From Flavobacterium sp. N2820 (GTDB lineage: Bacteria; Bacteroidota; Bacteroidia; Flavobacteriales; Flavobacteriaceae), in the NCBI RefSeq assembly GCF_025947285.1, contig NZ_CP110008.1, forward strand, positions 930,001 to 994,000: a stretch of DNA of 64,000 nt, written 5' to 3'. Position 1 is the first letter of the stretch. Every line of letters begins with the position of its first letter. Positions 43,114-52,886 of the stretch are shown piece by piece. The translations under genes were made by a program, and so were the position numbers. Below the pieces are notes generated by a model. That model made no database searches and was not told the DNA's origin. It was given only the letters and a program-made list of their open reading frames with translations.

Positions 43114-43494
43114 TTACCAGAAATAATGAAATGGAAAAATGATTCTTGAAGTGGTAAAAAATAGGTTTAAAAGATTTTTCTTGCCGAAAAACACCTCAAA
43201 ACTATTTTTTTGTAATAATTCAATTTGTACAAAAGAAGTAAAAACGAAAAGTGATTGGACTTGTTTTCTAACTACTTCGTTTACATTGGTTTGATTTTGA
43301 TTGGATTTTAAAGAAATAGATTCTTTTTGAATTCCTTCAGCATTAAAATGATAGTCATTTTGCTGCAATTGAAAACCAATTTCTTTTGATGAATCATTTG
43401 TTTCAACATCAGAAACATCGGCACTATGCATCAATAAATAACCGAATACAAAAACGGTTAATAGAGTAGTAAAATAGTGAAAGATTTTCTTCAA
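43114..43494 (-). CDS. Hypothetical protein, 126 residues
   Basis: The N-terminus looks like a signal or membrane anchor (MKKIFHYFTTLLTVFVFGYLLM). The middle is polar and rich in Gln and Asn, and the last 50 residues are hydrophobic. I do not recognise a family. Both its neighbours are on the same strand, and an A-rich gap lies before it. It might be a small envelope protein. Confidence 0.5.
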   Translation of the reverse strand: MKKIFHYFTTLLTVFVFGYLLMHSADVSDVETNDSSKEIGFQLQQNDYHFNAEGIQKESISLKSNQNQTNVNEVVRKQVQSLFVFTSFVQIELLQKNSFEVFFGKKNLLNLFFTTSRIIFPFHYFW

Positions 43495-43528
43495 TTGAAT
43501 ATTTTTTACAAATGTAATTATAAAAGAG

Positions 43529-44479
43529 CTACTTAACTAATTTCGCCACAATTTCAGCGACAGGTAAAATTGCTTTTGTGTTCTCAATGCTTGGTCCCGC
43601 TACCCAAACCGTTTTATACGTTACTTGTGTTGCAGCTTTTTCAGTAGCTTTCATACCAATGTAAAAGCGAATCATTTTGACCCATTTTTTTAAACTTTTG
43701 CTTTTGTTCAATACTGTTTCTAACCAAGTTTGTTTGGTTCCTACTTTTTGAACATAAGGTGTATTGATAACTGTACAAGGTGTTCCAGAAATACGTTCAG
43801 TCATTACGATATCTTTCGCACCATAATCCACGCAAGCTTGCTTGTATTCTTGAGAAACACCTGATTCAATTGAAGCAATAAAGGGACTTCCTACAGAAAC
43901 ACCAACGGCTCCATAGCTTAACATTCTATCTAAATCTGCCTTACTTCCTACTCCACCTGCAGAAATTACGGGTAACGACGTATGCTCATTTAAAGATTTA
44001 ATCAACTCTTCTGGGTTGATATTTCCGCGGTGACCTCCAGCTTGATTGTTAACTGCTACAAGCGCATCAGCACCTAAACTTTCAACTTTTTTTGCAAAGG
44101 ATAAATCGGTAACATCACAAAAGACTTTGATGCCTACTTTATGGGCTTCATTGATGGTTTCTTCAGGTGAACCTAATGAGGTCAGAATAAAATCAACTTT
44201 TTCTTCGCATAAAATTCGCAATTGCTCTTTATATTTTACGTTAGATTTATTTACAATCAAATTGTATCCAAAACTTCCGCCTGGCACTTTAGCCGCTTTT
44301 AATTCTCTAATGGAAGCTTGCAATTCGTCTAATGTTCTATAATTTAATGCTGGAATGCAACCTGCAATGCCACTTTTCATTCCTTCAATAACCATTTTTG
44401 TATTGGATACCAAAAACATTGGAGCCATTATTATGGGATGTGTAATTTGAAGTAACGAAGTGAGAGATTGCTTTTCCAT
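43529..44479 (-). CDS. Nitronate monooxygenase / NADH:flavin oxidoreductase-like (NPD family)
   Basis: A 316-residue TIM-barrel flavoprotein. Signature segments are PIIMAPMFLVSN near the start, NNQAGGHRG in the middle and the FMN-phosphate loop SAGGVG followed by GAVGVSVGSPF. The class oxidises nitronates such as propionate 3-nitronate or reduces flavins and enoyl groups; exact substrate unknown. A TAnnTTTG box lies just upstream of the start. Confidence 0.9.
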   Translation of the reverse strand: MEKQSLTSLLQITHPIIMAPMFLVSNTKMVIEGMKSGIAGCIPALNYRTLDELQASIRELKAAKVPGGSFGYNLIVNKSNVKYKEQLRILCEEKVDFILTSLGSPEETINEAHKVGIKVFCDVTDLSFAKKVESLGADALVAVNNQAGGHRGNINPEELIKSLNEHTSLPVISAGGVGSKADLDRMLSYGAVGVSVGSPFIASIESGVSQEYKQACVDYGAKDIVMTERISGTPCTVINTPYVQKVGTKQTWLETVLNKSKSLKKWVKMIRFYIGMKATEKAATQVTYKTVWVAGPSIENTKAILPVAEIVAKLVK

Positions 44480-44497
44480 ATCATTTTAATTTAAATT

Positions 44498-44505
44498 CAA
44501 ATATA
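44498..44505 (-). promoter_or_regulatory. -7 box (TATATTTG) of the nitronate monooxygenase gene
   Basis: TATATTTG on the minus strand, 19 bp before the start codon. No -33 TTG at the usual distance. Confidence 0.5.
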
Positions 44506-44629
44506 GCAAAAAATAAAATATTATGCGCGCATATAAAAATAATTTTAGTCTTTTCAACCACATGTCAAAAAAATAAACAAAAATTCTTAATAAAAACTTA
44601 ATACAGTGGGAGAACTAATTAGTTTCAGA

Positions 44630-44637
44630 TAAATTTG
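44630..44637 (+). promoter_or_regulatory. -7 box (TAAATTTG) of the zinc metalloprotease gene
   Basis: TAAATTTG fits TAnnTTTG and lies 24 bp before the start codon. Confidence 0.5.
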
Positions 44638-44660
44638 AAAAAATATTAATCCATTCCAAA

Positions 44661-47201
44661 ATGATAAAAAAACTAACAATCTTAAGTTGTCTTTTAGTTT
44701 TCTCTTTTTCAACAGATTTAGTGGCACAGAAAAAAAAGAAAGATAAAAAAAAACCAAGTACTGAAACACTAGCTTCTGATGCTAAAAAATCAGAAACAAA
44801 AAAAGAACCAAAACCATACAAAAAAGTAATTGATTCGACTGCAGTTACTCAAAATGGATTAATTGATGTTCATAAAGTAGGTGAAAAATACTTTTTTGAA
44901 ATTTCAGATTCCTTAATTGGTAAAGAAATTATGACCATTACTAGATATTCTAAAACCCCTGCAGGTGGAGGTATCTTTGGTGGAGAAGAAATAAATCGTC
45001 AAGTTGTTCGATTTGAAAAAGGACAAAACAACACAATTTTACTTCGTTCGATTACTTATGTAATCATGACACCAGACGAAGATAAACCAATAACAAAATC
45101 TGTAAAAAATTCAAATGCAGATCCAATTATTGGTATGTATGATATTTTAGCATACAAAAAAGACGCATCAGGTAAAGAAAACATTGCAAGTGTTATTGAT
45201 ATGACTGCGGCTTTTGAATCTGATTTACAAACATTTTCATTAAATTCTATCAATAAGCAATTATTAAGTATACAATCTTTTCAAAAAGATAAATCCTTTA
45301 TTCAGTTTATAAAAAGTTTTCCAATCAATACTGAAATTAGAACAACAAAAACATTTACTACAGCTTCACCACAAATTTCAAGAACTCCCACTCCTAAAAT
45401 TGGAGTTGATTTACCTGCTGGATTAGATGCTGGCGTAGTAACAATGGAATTAAACACTTCGTTTATATTACTTCCAGATAATCCAATGCGCAAGCGAACT
45501 TTTGATAAAAGAGTTGGATATTTTGCAAACGGTTATGATGTTTTTGAAGAAGATTCTCAAAAAGCAGACAAAGATATTTTTGCCGTAAGATGGCGTTTAG
45601 AACCAAAAAATGAGGAAGATGCTGAAAAACAAAAACGAGGCGAACTGATTGAACCAAAAAAACCGATCGTTTACTATTTAGATCCTGCAACACCAGACAA
45701 ATGGAAACCATTTATTAAACAAGGTATTGACGATTGGCAAGAAGCGTTTGAATTTGCAGGTTGGAAAAATGCAATTCGTGGCGAATATTGGCCAGAAAAT
45801 GACCCAACTATGAGCTTAGAAGATGCTCGTTTTTCTGTATTAAGATATTTTGCTGCAGAAATTCAAAATGCTTACGGACCAAACGTTCATGATCCAAGAA
45901 CTGGTGAAATCATGGAAAGTCACATTGGTTGGTATCACAATATCATGAGTTTACTGCGTGATTGGTATTTAATTCAAACCGCTGCTGTTGATCCACAAGC
46001 TAGAAATAAAAAATTTGATGATAAATTGATGGGGGAATTAATACGTTTTGTGGCTGCTCATGAAGTAGGTCATACACTTGGTCTTCGTCATAATATGGGT
46101 GCTAGTTTTGCAACTCCAGTTGAAATGTTGAGAAATCCTGAATTTCAAAAGAAAAACGGACATACTTCTTCGATTATGGATTATGCGCGTTTCAATTACG
46201 TAGCACAGCCTGAAGATGGTGTAACCGATTTATTTCCAAGAATTGGCGATTATGACAAATGGGCTATTAAATGGGGATATTCTTATTTTAAAGATGCTTC
46301 AGATGAAGAAGCTGAAAAAGCAATCTTAAACGAAATGACAAAAGAAGCCTATAAAAATCGTCGTTTATGGTTTGGTACCGAAACAAATCCATATGATCCA
46401 AGATACCAAACAGAAGATTTAGGAGATAATGCAATGAAAGCGTCAAATTATGGTATTAAAAACTTAAAAAGAATCTTACCTAATTTAATTGAATGGAGCA
46501 AAGAAAACGGAGAAGATTATGATGAATTAAACGGACTATATAATTCGTTAACAGGCCAGTATAGAAGATATATGGGACATGTTACTAAAAATGTAGGTGG
46601 TATTTATGAAACACCAAAAACATACGACATGGAAGGAGATAAATACGAAGTTGTACCTTCAGCTATTCAAAACGAAGCTGTTGCATTCTTAAACGAACAA
46701 TTATTTAAAACTCCATTATGGCTATTAGATCAAAACGTATTATCAAAAATAAAACCTGAAAATGGTGTTGAAGCTATAAAATCTATACAAGATGGAACAC
46801 TTTCAAGTTTACTAGCTGGCGATAGATTAATTCGTTTATTAGAAACTTCATCACAAAATAAGGCAAACTATTCTGTAGATGAGTTAATAAGTGATTTGAG
46901 AAGAGGAATTTTCTCAGAAACAAAAACCAATGCTCCAATTGATATTTATAGAAGAAATTTACAAAAAATGTTTGTCTCTAAACTTATTGAAACAATGTCT
47001 AGTGAAAAAACAAATGTAACATTCTTTAATGGAAGACGAATTGTTTTAGCGGATACCGATATTCCTTCAATAGCTCGAGGGCAATTAAACGAATTGAAAA
47101 ATCAATTAAAACTGGCAGCAACGGCTTCAGGTGATCGATTAACTAAATTCCATCTTAACGATTTAGTGGCTAGAATTGAAAATGCAATGAAACCAAAATA
47201 A
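44661..47201 (+). CDS. Secreted zinc-dependent metalloprotease (DUF5117 type)
   Basis: An 846-residue protein with a signal peptide (ending near VAQKKKK, followed by an unusually Lys-rich stretch). The N-terminal third matches the DUF5117-type domain. The catalytic zinc motif HEVGHTLGLRH is at residues 467-477, a metzincin-like HExxHxxGxxH with E468 as base. The C-terminal 250 residues are helical. It probably acts in the periplasm or outside the cell. It is a single gene with its own promoter and terminator. Confidence 0.92.
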   Translation: MIKKLTILSCLLVFSFSTDLVAQKKKKDKKKPSTETLASDAKKSETKKEPKPYKKVIDSTAVTQNGLIDVHKVGEKYFFEISDSLIGKEIMTITRYSKTPAGGGIFGGEEINRQVVRFEKGQNNTILLRSITYVIMTPDEDKPITKSVKNSNADPIIGMYDILAYKKDASGKENIASVIDMTAAFESDLQTFSLNSINKQLLSIQSFQKDKSFIQFIKSFPINTEIRTTKTFTTASPQISRTPTPKIGVDLPAGLDAGVVTMELNTSFILLPDNPMRKRTFDKRVGYFANGYDVFEEDSQKADKDIFAVRWRLEPKNEEDAEKQKRGELIEPKKPIVYYLDPATPDKWKPFIKQGIDDWQEAFEFAGWKNAIRGEYWPENDPTMSLEDARFSVLRYFAAEIQNAYGPNVHDPRTGEIMESHIGWYHNIMSLLRDWYLIQTAAVDPQARNKKFDDKLMGELIRFVAAHEVGHTLGLRHNMGASFATPVEMLRNPEFQKKNGHTSSIMDYARFNYVAQPEDGVTDLFPRIGDYDKWAIKWGYSYFKDASDEEAEKAILNEMTKEAYKNRRLWFGTETNPYDPRYQTEDLGDNAMKASNYGIKNLKRILPNLIEWSKENGEDYDELNGLYNSLTGQYRRYMGHVTKNVGGIYETPKTYDMEGDKYEVVPSAIQNEAVAFLNEQLFKTPLWLLDQNVLSKIKPENGVEAIKSIQDGTLSSLLAGDRLIRLLETSSQNKANYSVDELISDLRRGIFSETKTNAPIDIYRRNLQKMFVSKLIETMSSEKTNVTFFNGRRIVLADTDIPSIARGQLNELKNQLKLAATASGDRLTKFHLNDLVARIENAMKPK

Positions 47202-47216
47202 AACAATACAGTAATT

Positions 47217-47251
47217 AAAAAAGGGATGGCTTAATTGTTATCCCTTTTTTA
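47217..47251. terminator. Bidirectional terminator
   Basis: AAAAGGGAT (47219-47227) pairs with ATCCCTTTT (47240-47248), with T-run. Confidence 0.9.
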
Positions 47252-47262
47252 TTACGATTAAG

Positions 47263-47892
47263 CTATTTTTTCTTTTTAGTTCCAGAAGTTTTTGGACTTC
47301 CTTTCATTTCATATTTACTTAAAGTGGTGTTGTAAACATAAGTACTGTTTTGGGTTTTAGTTTTTAAAACAAAGCTTCCATCAACATTTAAGGTAAACTC
47401 AAAACCTTCACTACGATTTTTTTCAACTTCATGTGAAGCGGTTTTATTTGCATCTAAAAAAACGGTTTCTTTGATATGCGATGATTTGTGTGTATTTCCT
47501 AATAAAAGAGTTTTTGATTGTGTATCCCAAAGTTGATTTTCTGTTACTACTCCATTTTCCTTTTTTAATTTTGTATCTACTTTAATTTCCTCTTTCCAAT
47601 TTACATGATACAACTTTTTACCTTGTGCTAGGTAACTTTTAATCGTAAAATTGGTTGGTTTAAAATCTGTTTTTTCAATTTTTTTTATTTCTAATGTATC
47701 TACTTTTCCTTCATTTTTTACAAATAGAACAACTCTTTTTCCTGCTTTTTCAGTAATAATTTCAGCCGAAATGTTATCAACCGTAGTCAAAACTAGATTC
47801 TTTGATGGTGTGGGTTTCGGTTTTGCTTTTCCTTTTTGTGTAAATCCAATTGTTGAAACAAATAGCATTAGAACTAAAAATAGTTTTTTCAT
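47263..47892 (-). CDS. Secreted hypothetical protein, 209 residues
   Basis: A signal peptide (MKKLFLVLMLFVSTIGFTQ) is followed by a basic linker rich in Lys and Pro and a beta-rich mature region of about 170 residues. Basic ends at both sides (KGKAKPKP and GTKKKK) are notable. I do not recognise a domain. It is convergent with the metalloprotease gene and sits downstream of dnaK on the same strand, with a terminator in between. Confidence 0.7.
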   Translation of the reverse strand: MKKLFLVLMLFVSTIGFTQKGKAKPKPTPSKNLVLTTVDNISAEIITEKAGKRVVLFVKNEGKVDTLEIKKIEKTDFKPTNFTIKSYLAQGKKLYHVNWKEEIKVDTKLKKENGVVTENQLWDTQSKTLLLGNTHKSSHIKETVFLDANKTASHEVEKNRSEGFEFTLNVDGSFVLKTKTQNSTYVYNTTLSKYEMKGSPKTSGTKKKK

Positions 47893-47955
47893 AATAGTTG
47901 GTTGTTAGAATAAGTCACCAATATACAAAAATTAAAAAACGAATCACTGTTAAAT

Positions 47956-47988
47956 AAAAAAAACCGAATCATTGCTGACTCGGTTTTA
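47956..47988 (-). terminator. Terminator of dnaK
   Basis: AAACCGA (47961-47967) pairs with TCGGTTT (47980-47986), with inner TCA/TGA pairing; on the minus strand a T-run follows. Confidence 0.85.
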
Positions 47989-48009
47989 AATTTATTTACA
48001 ATTTGTAAA

Positions 48010-49893
48010 TTATTTCACTTCTTCGAAATCTACATCTTGCGTTTGGTCTCCTGAAGCGCTTGCTTGTGGCTCAGCTTGAGAAGCTCCTTGCTCTTGTGAT
48101 TTGTACATTTCTTCTGTAGCTGTTTTCCAAGCTGCATTTACGTTGTCTAAACCTTTTTGAATAGCGTCTAAATCTTGCGTTTCATGACCCATTTTCAATT
48201 CAGTTAACGCATATTCGATAGCTGTTTTGTGTTCAGCAGTTAATTTATCACCAATTTCTTTCAATTGACTTTCTGTTTGGAAAATCATAGAATCAGCTTC
48301 ATTTAACTTATCTGCTCTTTCTTTAGCTAATTTATCCGCTTCAGCATTTAATTCAGCATCTTTTTTCATTTTTTCAATTTCTTCTGGAGTTAAACCTGAA
48401 GAAGCTTCTATACGAATATCATGCGATTTACCTGTTCCTTTATCTGTAGCCGATACTTTAATTATACCATTCGCATCAATATCAAACGTTACTTCAATTT
48501 GAGGAACGCCTCTTGGTGCTGGTGGAATTCCGTCTAAATGGAAACGACCAATTGTTTTGTTATCATTTGCCATTGGTCTTTCTCCTTGAATAACATGGAT
48601 TTCTACCGATGGTTGGTTATCTGCTGCTGTTGAGAAAACTTGTGATTTTCTTGTTGGGATAGTAGTGTTCGACTCAATTAATTTAGTCATTACACTTCCC
48701 ATAGTTTCAATACCTAATGAAAGTGGTGTAACGTCTAATAATAATACATCTTTTACTTCACCTGTTAAAACGCCACCTTGAATTGCAGCTCCAATTGCTA
48801 CTACTTCATCAGGATTTACTCCTTTTGATGGTTTTTTACCGAAGAATTTCTCTACTTGTTCTTGAATAACAGGAATACGAGTTGAACCTCCAACTAAGAT
48901 TACTTCGTCAATATCAGAAACTGATAAACCAGCATCTTTTAACGCTTTAGCAACTGGTTCCATAGAACGTTTTACTAAAGATTCTGCTAATTGTTCAAAT
49001 TTAGCTCTAGTTAATGTTTGTACTAAGTGTTTTGGTCCTGAAGCAGTAGCAGTTACGTATGGTAAGTTGATTTCTGTTTGAGCAGAAGCTGATAATTCAA
49101 TTTTAGCTTTCTCAGCTGCTTCTTTTAAACGTTGTAATGCCATTGGGTCTTTACGTAAATCAACACCTTCAGCAGCATTGAAATCGTTTGCTAACCAATC
49201 AATAATTACTTGGTCAAAATCATCTCCACCTAAATGTGTATCTCCATTGGTAGATAAAACTTCAAAAACACCGTCTCCTAATTCTAATACAGAAATATCA
49301 AATGTACCTCCACCTAAATCGTAAACTGCAATTTTTTGGTCTTTACCTTGTTTGTCTAATCCATAAGCTAAAGCTGCTGCTGTAGGCTCATTGATAATAC
49401 GCATTACTTTCAAACCTGCAATTTCACCTGCTTCTTTCGTAGCCTGACGTTGCGCATCATTAAAGTAAGCTGGAACAGTAATAACTGCTTCAGTAACTGA
49501 ATGACCTAAATAATCTTCAGCTGTTTTTTTCATTTTTTGAAGTGTCATTGCAGACAATTCTTGTGGTGTGTATAAACGACCATCGATATCAACACGTGGT
49601 GTATCGTTGTCCCCTTTTACTACCTTGTAAGCTACTGTTGAAGCTTCTTTTGCACTTTCAGTATACTTGTTACCCATAAAACGTTTGATAGAAGCAATCG
49701 TTTTTGTTGGGTTAGTTACTGCTTGTCTTTTTGCCGGATCTCCAACTTTAATTTCGCCACCTTCTACAAATGCAATAACAGATGGTGTTGTTCTTTTTCC
49801 TTCTGCGTTTGCAATTACAACAGGTTCTCCACCTTCCATTACAGCCACACATGAGTTGGTTGTTCCTAAGTCGATTCCAATAATTTTGCTCAT
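48010..49893 (-). CDS. dnaK: Chaperone protein DnaK (Hsp70)
   Basis: A 627-residue Hsp70 of normal length. The nucleotide-binding domain starts [10 protein letters not shown] and contains [10 protein letters not shown]; the peptide-binding domain and the helical lid follow, and the C-terminus ends DVDFEEVK. It folds and protects proteins with DnaJ and GrpE, which are not encoded next to it. The gene is alone. The 135-bp upstream gap has a sigma-54-like promoter and repeated TGACA/TGTCA half-sites, a possible basis for heat or stress control. Confidence 0.97.
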   Translation of the reverse strand: MSKIIGIDLGTTNSCVAVMEGGEPVVIANAEGKRTTPSVIAFVEGGEIKVGDPAKRQAVTNPTKTIASIKRFMGNKYTESAKEASTVAYKVVKGDNDTPRVDIDGRLYTPQELSAMTLQKMKKTAEDYLGHSVTEAVITVPAYFNDAQRQATKEAGEIAGLKVMRIINEPTAAALAYGLDKQGKDQKIAVYDLGGGTFDISVLELGDGVFEVLSTNGDTHLGGDDFDQVIIDWLANDFNAAEGVDLRKDPMALQRLKEAAEKAKIELSASAQTEINLPYVTATASGPKHLVQTLTRAKFEQLAESLVKRSMEPVAKALKDAGLSVSDIDEVILVGGSTRIPVIQEQVEKFFGKKPSKGVNPDEVVAIGAAIQGGVLTGEVKDVLLLDVTPLSLGIETMGSVMTKLIESNTTIPTRKSQVFSTAADNQPSVEIHVIQGERPMANDNKTIGRFHLDGIPPAPRGVPQIEVTFDIDANGIIKVSATDKGTGKSHDIRIEASSGLTPEEIEKMKKDAELNAEADKLAKERADKLNEADSMIFQTESQLKEIGDKLTAEHKTAIEYALTELKMGHETQDLDAIQKGLDNVNAAWKTATEEMYKSQEQGASQAEPQASASGDQTQDVDFEEVK

Positions 49894-49944
49894 TTTTATA
49901 CTTGTTAGATTTTAAATTTCAATTTTAAACTCGATGACTCTAAT

Positions 49945-49959
49945 TCAATGATTGTGCCA
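49945..49959 (-). promoter_or_regulatory. Sigma-54-like -24/-12 promoter of dnaK
   Basis: On the minus strand TGGCAC (49959-49954), five bases, then TTGA (49948-49945). The invariant GG and the -12 G are ten bases apart as required; the last base of the consensus TTGC is A. The expected start point is about 40 bp before the ATG. Confidence 0.55.
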
Positions 49960-49979
49960 TTACGAAAAATAAGGAAAAT

Positions 49980-50026
49980 TGACAGAAAACAGCTTTTGTC
50001 AGGTTTTTAGAACTGACAAAATGTCG
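49980..50026. promoter_or_regulatory. Alternating TGACA/TGTCA half-sites upstream of the dnaK promoter
   Basis: TGACA at 49980, TGTCA at 49997 and TGACA at 50014, each 17 bp after the last, with a partial TGTCG at 50022. TTTTGTCAG (49994-50002) and CTGACAAAA (50013-50021) form a perfect 9-bp inverted repeat. They lie at about -47 to -93 from the expected start, where an enhancer-binding activator would sit. The same repeat could instead help terminate the EamA gene, though it has no clear T-run. Confidence 0.5.
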
Positions 50027-50028
50027 TT

Positions 50029-50937
50029 TTATGGTGTTTTTTTTATTCTATTCTGACTTAAATTTCTAAAATTAGCCATGTTAAAAACCAAGATAGAAAT
50101 CAAAATCAAGGAATAAGAAACGATTTGCGCAATAGAAACTGATTCTTTAAAATAGAAAATCGCTAAAAAGAAATGAATCAATGGATTAGTATACATTAAT
50201 ATTCCAACAGTTGACGAATTCAATCCTTTTAAAGCATATAAATTCAGGAACAATGGAATAATGGTAAAGACAATTACTATAATAAAAAGTAGAAAATAGA
50301 ATAAAAATTCTGTTGGAACTGCTCCTCCAAAACTTGGATAAAACGGCAATAATATAACAGAAGCAATCACCATTTGAATGCTTAATATTAAGAATTTGTC
50401 AAAGTCACTATTCTTTCTTTGGGAAACCAAATAAAATCCAAAACTTAAAGCAATTACCACGCTATAAATCAAATCTTTGAAATTCCCATATGATAAAATC
50501 ACACAACTAATTACACATAACCCAACGGCAATCCATTGCCAAACATCGATTCTTTCTTTTAGTAAAACAAAAGCTAAAACGGTGGTCAATATTGGACAAA
50601 TAATATAAGCAAACGAAGCAGATTGCAAACTCACATGATTCACTGCATAAATAAACAAGAACCAATTTAAGACTAACAAAAATCCACCAACAGCCGTCAT
50701 AATTACTGCTGATTTTTGCTTTTTCTTTGAAAGTTCTAAAAAGGTTCTCTTTGCTTCAAGTACAACTGATTTTCTAAAAAATAAATTGATAACCAATAAG
50801 AAAGCCGTAGCAATGAAAACTCGAAAGAATAAAATATCTAGAGAAGCATAATTAGTAAGTGGTTTTAATGCCAAACTAAAAAAACCCCAAATAACAAAGG
50901 CAACTAAAGCGGATAAAAAATACTTATTTATTGGCAT
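50029..50937 (-). CDS. EamA family transporter (RarD-like)
   Basis: A 302-residue membrane protein with ten helices in two EamA halves. The ATG at 50937 (MPINKYFLSALVAFVIWG) gives the usual first helix; the upstream ATG adds five residues. WGFFSLALKPL and LNWFLFIYAVNHV match the RarD subgroup, which exports metabolites or gives chloramphenicol resistance in some species; the substrate is unknown. It lies between dnaK and sdaA. Confidence 0.9.
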   Translation of the reverse strand: MPINKYFLSALVAFVIWGFFSLALKPLTNYASLDILFFRVFIATAFLLVINLFFRKSVVLEAKRTFLELSKKKQKSAVIMTAVGGFLLVLNWFLFIYAVNHVSLQSASFAYIICPILTTVLAFVLLKERIDVWQWIAVGLCVISCVILSYGNFKDLIYSVVIALSFGFYLVSQRKNSDFDKFLILSIQMVIASVILLPFYPSFGGAVPTEFLFYFLLFIIVIVFTIIPLFLNLYALKGLNSSTVGILMYTNPLIHFFLAIFYFKESVSIAQIVSYSLILISILVFNMANFRNLSQNRIKKTP

Positions 50938-51034
50938 TACTTTTTTTTGCAAAAGAACTAAAAAAGATGGAAATCAAATCCCAATTTTATGTTATTAATT
51001 CAAAATATTTAAAACAATTGAACTCTTTTATGTG

Positions 51035-51066
51035 TTGTTTAATTTCAATTTTAAAGACTATATTTG
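51035..51066 (+). promoter_or_regulatory. Promoter of sdaA (TTG-N21-TATATTTG)
   Basis: TTG at 51035-51037 and TATATTTG at 51059-51066, 21 bp apart, in front of the ATG at 51088. Confidence 0.6.
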
Positions 51067-51087
51067 CTATATTAAAGAAATGAATTT

Positions 51088-52503
51088 ATGGAATGTATAT
51101 CCGTTTTTGATATGTTAAAGATTGGTGTTGGACCGTCGAGTTCGCACACACTTGGACCATGGCGTGCTGCCGAACAATTTTTAAAAGAATTGCGCGAACG
51201 CAACCTAATTGATACCGTAATTGGTGTTAAAGTAGATTTATATGGCTCTTTATCATTAACGGGAAAAGGACATGCAACAGATTTAGCCGTAATGCTTGGT
51301 TTAAGTGGGGCTGACCCTGAATATATTCCTGTGGAAAGCATTGATGTGATTATTTCAGCCATCAAAAACAAGAAAGAAATTTTCTTAGGGAATGAAATCT
51401 TAATTCCGTTTTGTTTTGAAACCGATATTGTTTTCAACAGAAACTTTTTACCTTTTCATGCCAACGGATTAACCTTTACAGCCAAAACCGACACCGAAAC
51501 TTTTTCGGAAACCTATTATTCTATAGGTGGTGGCTTTGTTGTAAAAGAAAAAGAAGACCATCACAAAGAAGAAATTTTACATACCTTTCCATTTCCTGTT
51601 GAAAAAGCTGATGAATTGTTGGCTTTTTGTTTAGCCGAAAATAAAAAAATATCTGAAATCGTATACGAAAACGAGAAAACCATGCGCAACGAAGAAGAAA
51701 TTCACAACGAATTGCTTCGCATTTGGGATACGATGTTGGAATGCATGTATATTGGTTGCCATTCGGAAGGCATTCTTCCAGGTGGACTTAATGTTCGAAG
51801 AAGAGCGTATGACATGCACAAAAACTTAATTGGTGTTTTGCCGTATGAAGACCCTTATTCGTGGTTACAAATCATCAGACAAACTGAAGTTAAATTCCGT
51901 CAGATTTTAAAATGGGTAAGCTGTTTTGCCTTGGCAGTAAATGAAGTTAACGCTTCGTTAGGTCGTGTAGTTACTGCTCCAACCAATGGAAGTGCAGGAG
52001 TAATTCCAGCCGTTTTAATGTATTATTTGGTAATCGAAAACCATGATGCGGGCGAAAAAGAAATCAAACAATTTTTAATGGTAGCAGGTGAAATTGGTTC
52101 CATCTTTAAAAAAGGTGCCACCATTTCAGCAGCTATGGGCGGTTGTCAGGCAGAAATTGGTGTTTCAAGTGCTATGGCGGCGGCAGCTTTATGTGAATTA
52201 ATGGGCGGAACTCCAGCTCAGGTGGCAATGGCAGCCGAAATTGCAATGGAACATCACTTGGGATTAACTTGCGACCCGATTGGTGGTTTAGTACAAATTC
52301 CATGTATTGAAAGAAATACAATGGGTGCAATTAAAGCCATCAACGCAGCCGAATTAGCTTTAGAAACCGATGCTTTAAATGCAAAAGTGCCTTTAGACAA
52401 AGTAATTAACACGATGTGGCAAACCGCAAAAGACATGAATTCAAAATACAAAGAAACTTCTGAAGGTGGTTTAGCTGTAGCCGTAAATATGTCGGATTGT
52501 TAA
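51088..52503 (+). CDS. sdaA: L-serine ammonia-lyase (iron-sulfur L-serine dehydratase)
   Basis: A 471-residue single-chain enzyme with the beta domain ([20 protein letters not shown]) first and the catalytic alpha domain second. The cluster cysteines are expected in [16 protein letters not shown] and IPCIERN, all present. It turns L-serine into pyruvate and ammonia with a 4Fe-4S cluster. The stop codon shares a base with the start of the next gene. Confidence 0.95.
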   Translation: MECISVFDMLKIGVGPSSSHTLGPWRAAEQFLKELRERNLIDTVIGVKVDLYGSLSLTGKGHATDLAVMLGLSGADPEYIPVESIDVIISAIKNKKEIFLGNEILIPFCFETDIVFNRNFLPFHANGLTFTAKTDTETFSETYYSIGGGFVVKEKEDHHKEEILHTFPFPVEKADELLAFCLAENKKISEIVYENEKTMRNEEEIHNELLRIWDTMLECMYIGCHSEGILPGGLNVRRRAYDMHKNLIGVLPYEDPYSWLQIIRQTEVKFRQILKWVSCFALAVNEVNASLGRVVTAPTNGSAGVIPAVLMYYLVIENHDAGEKEIKQFLMVAGEIGSIFKKGATISAAMGGCQAEIGVSSAMAAAALCELMGGTPAQVAMAAEIAMEHHLGLTCDPIGGLVQIPCIERNTMGAIKAINAAELALETDALNAKVPLDKVINTMWQTAKDMNSKYKETSEGGLAVAVNMSDC

Positions 52504-52886
52504 TGAAAAGCAATCAACTGAATTATTTCATCTTAATTTTATTCGTTATAATTCTTGGAATACTTTCAAGGAAAATATCTGACATTCCTTTATTTATAGG
52601 AGATGTTTTGTATGCTGTATTGATTTATTTTGGATTACGCTTCCTTTTCATTCATTTAAAAATACACAAAACATTCCTACTGAGTTTACTTTTTTGTTTT
52701 AGTATCGAAATCTTACAATTGGTTCAAATTGATTGGTTAATTGGCCTTCGAAAAACTACTTTAGGTCATTATATTTTAGGTCAAGGTTTCCTTTGGTTAG
52801 ATTTACTTTGCTATATATTTGGAACTTTAATTGCTTTTGTAATCGATTGGAAGTTCATCAAAACTCAAAACTTAAACTCGTTGTAA
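52503..52886 (+). CDS. DUF2809 family membrane protein
   Basis: A 127-residue protein with four membrane helices and the pattern SRK, GDVLYAVLIYFGLRF and a final GQGFLWLDLLCYIFG, typical of DUF2809. The ATG at 52503 overlaps the sdaA stop by one base (taATG). It overlaps the convergent porin gene by 29 bp. Function of the family is unknown. Confidence 0.85.
   Translation: MKSNQLNYFILILFVIILGILSRKISDIPLFIGDVLYAVLIYFGLRFLFIHLKIHKTFLLSLLFCFSIEILQLVQIDWLIGLRKTTLGHYILGQGFLWLDLLCYIFGTLIAFVIDWKFIKTQNLNSL

Noticed and set aside
51006..51043. Further copy of the TTTGTTTAA element before sdaA
   Set aside because: A TTGTTTAA word occurs, but the partner arm is on the wrong side and in the wrong orientation, so the 34-bp pattern is absent.
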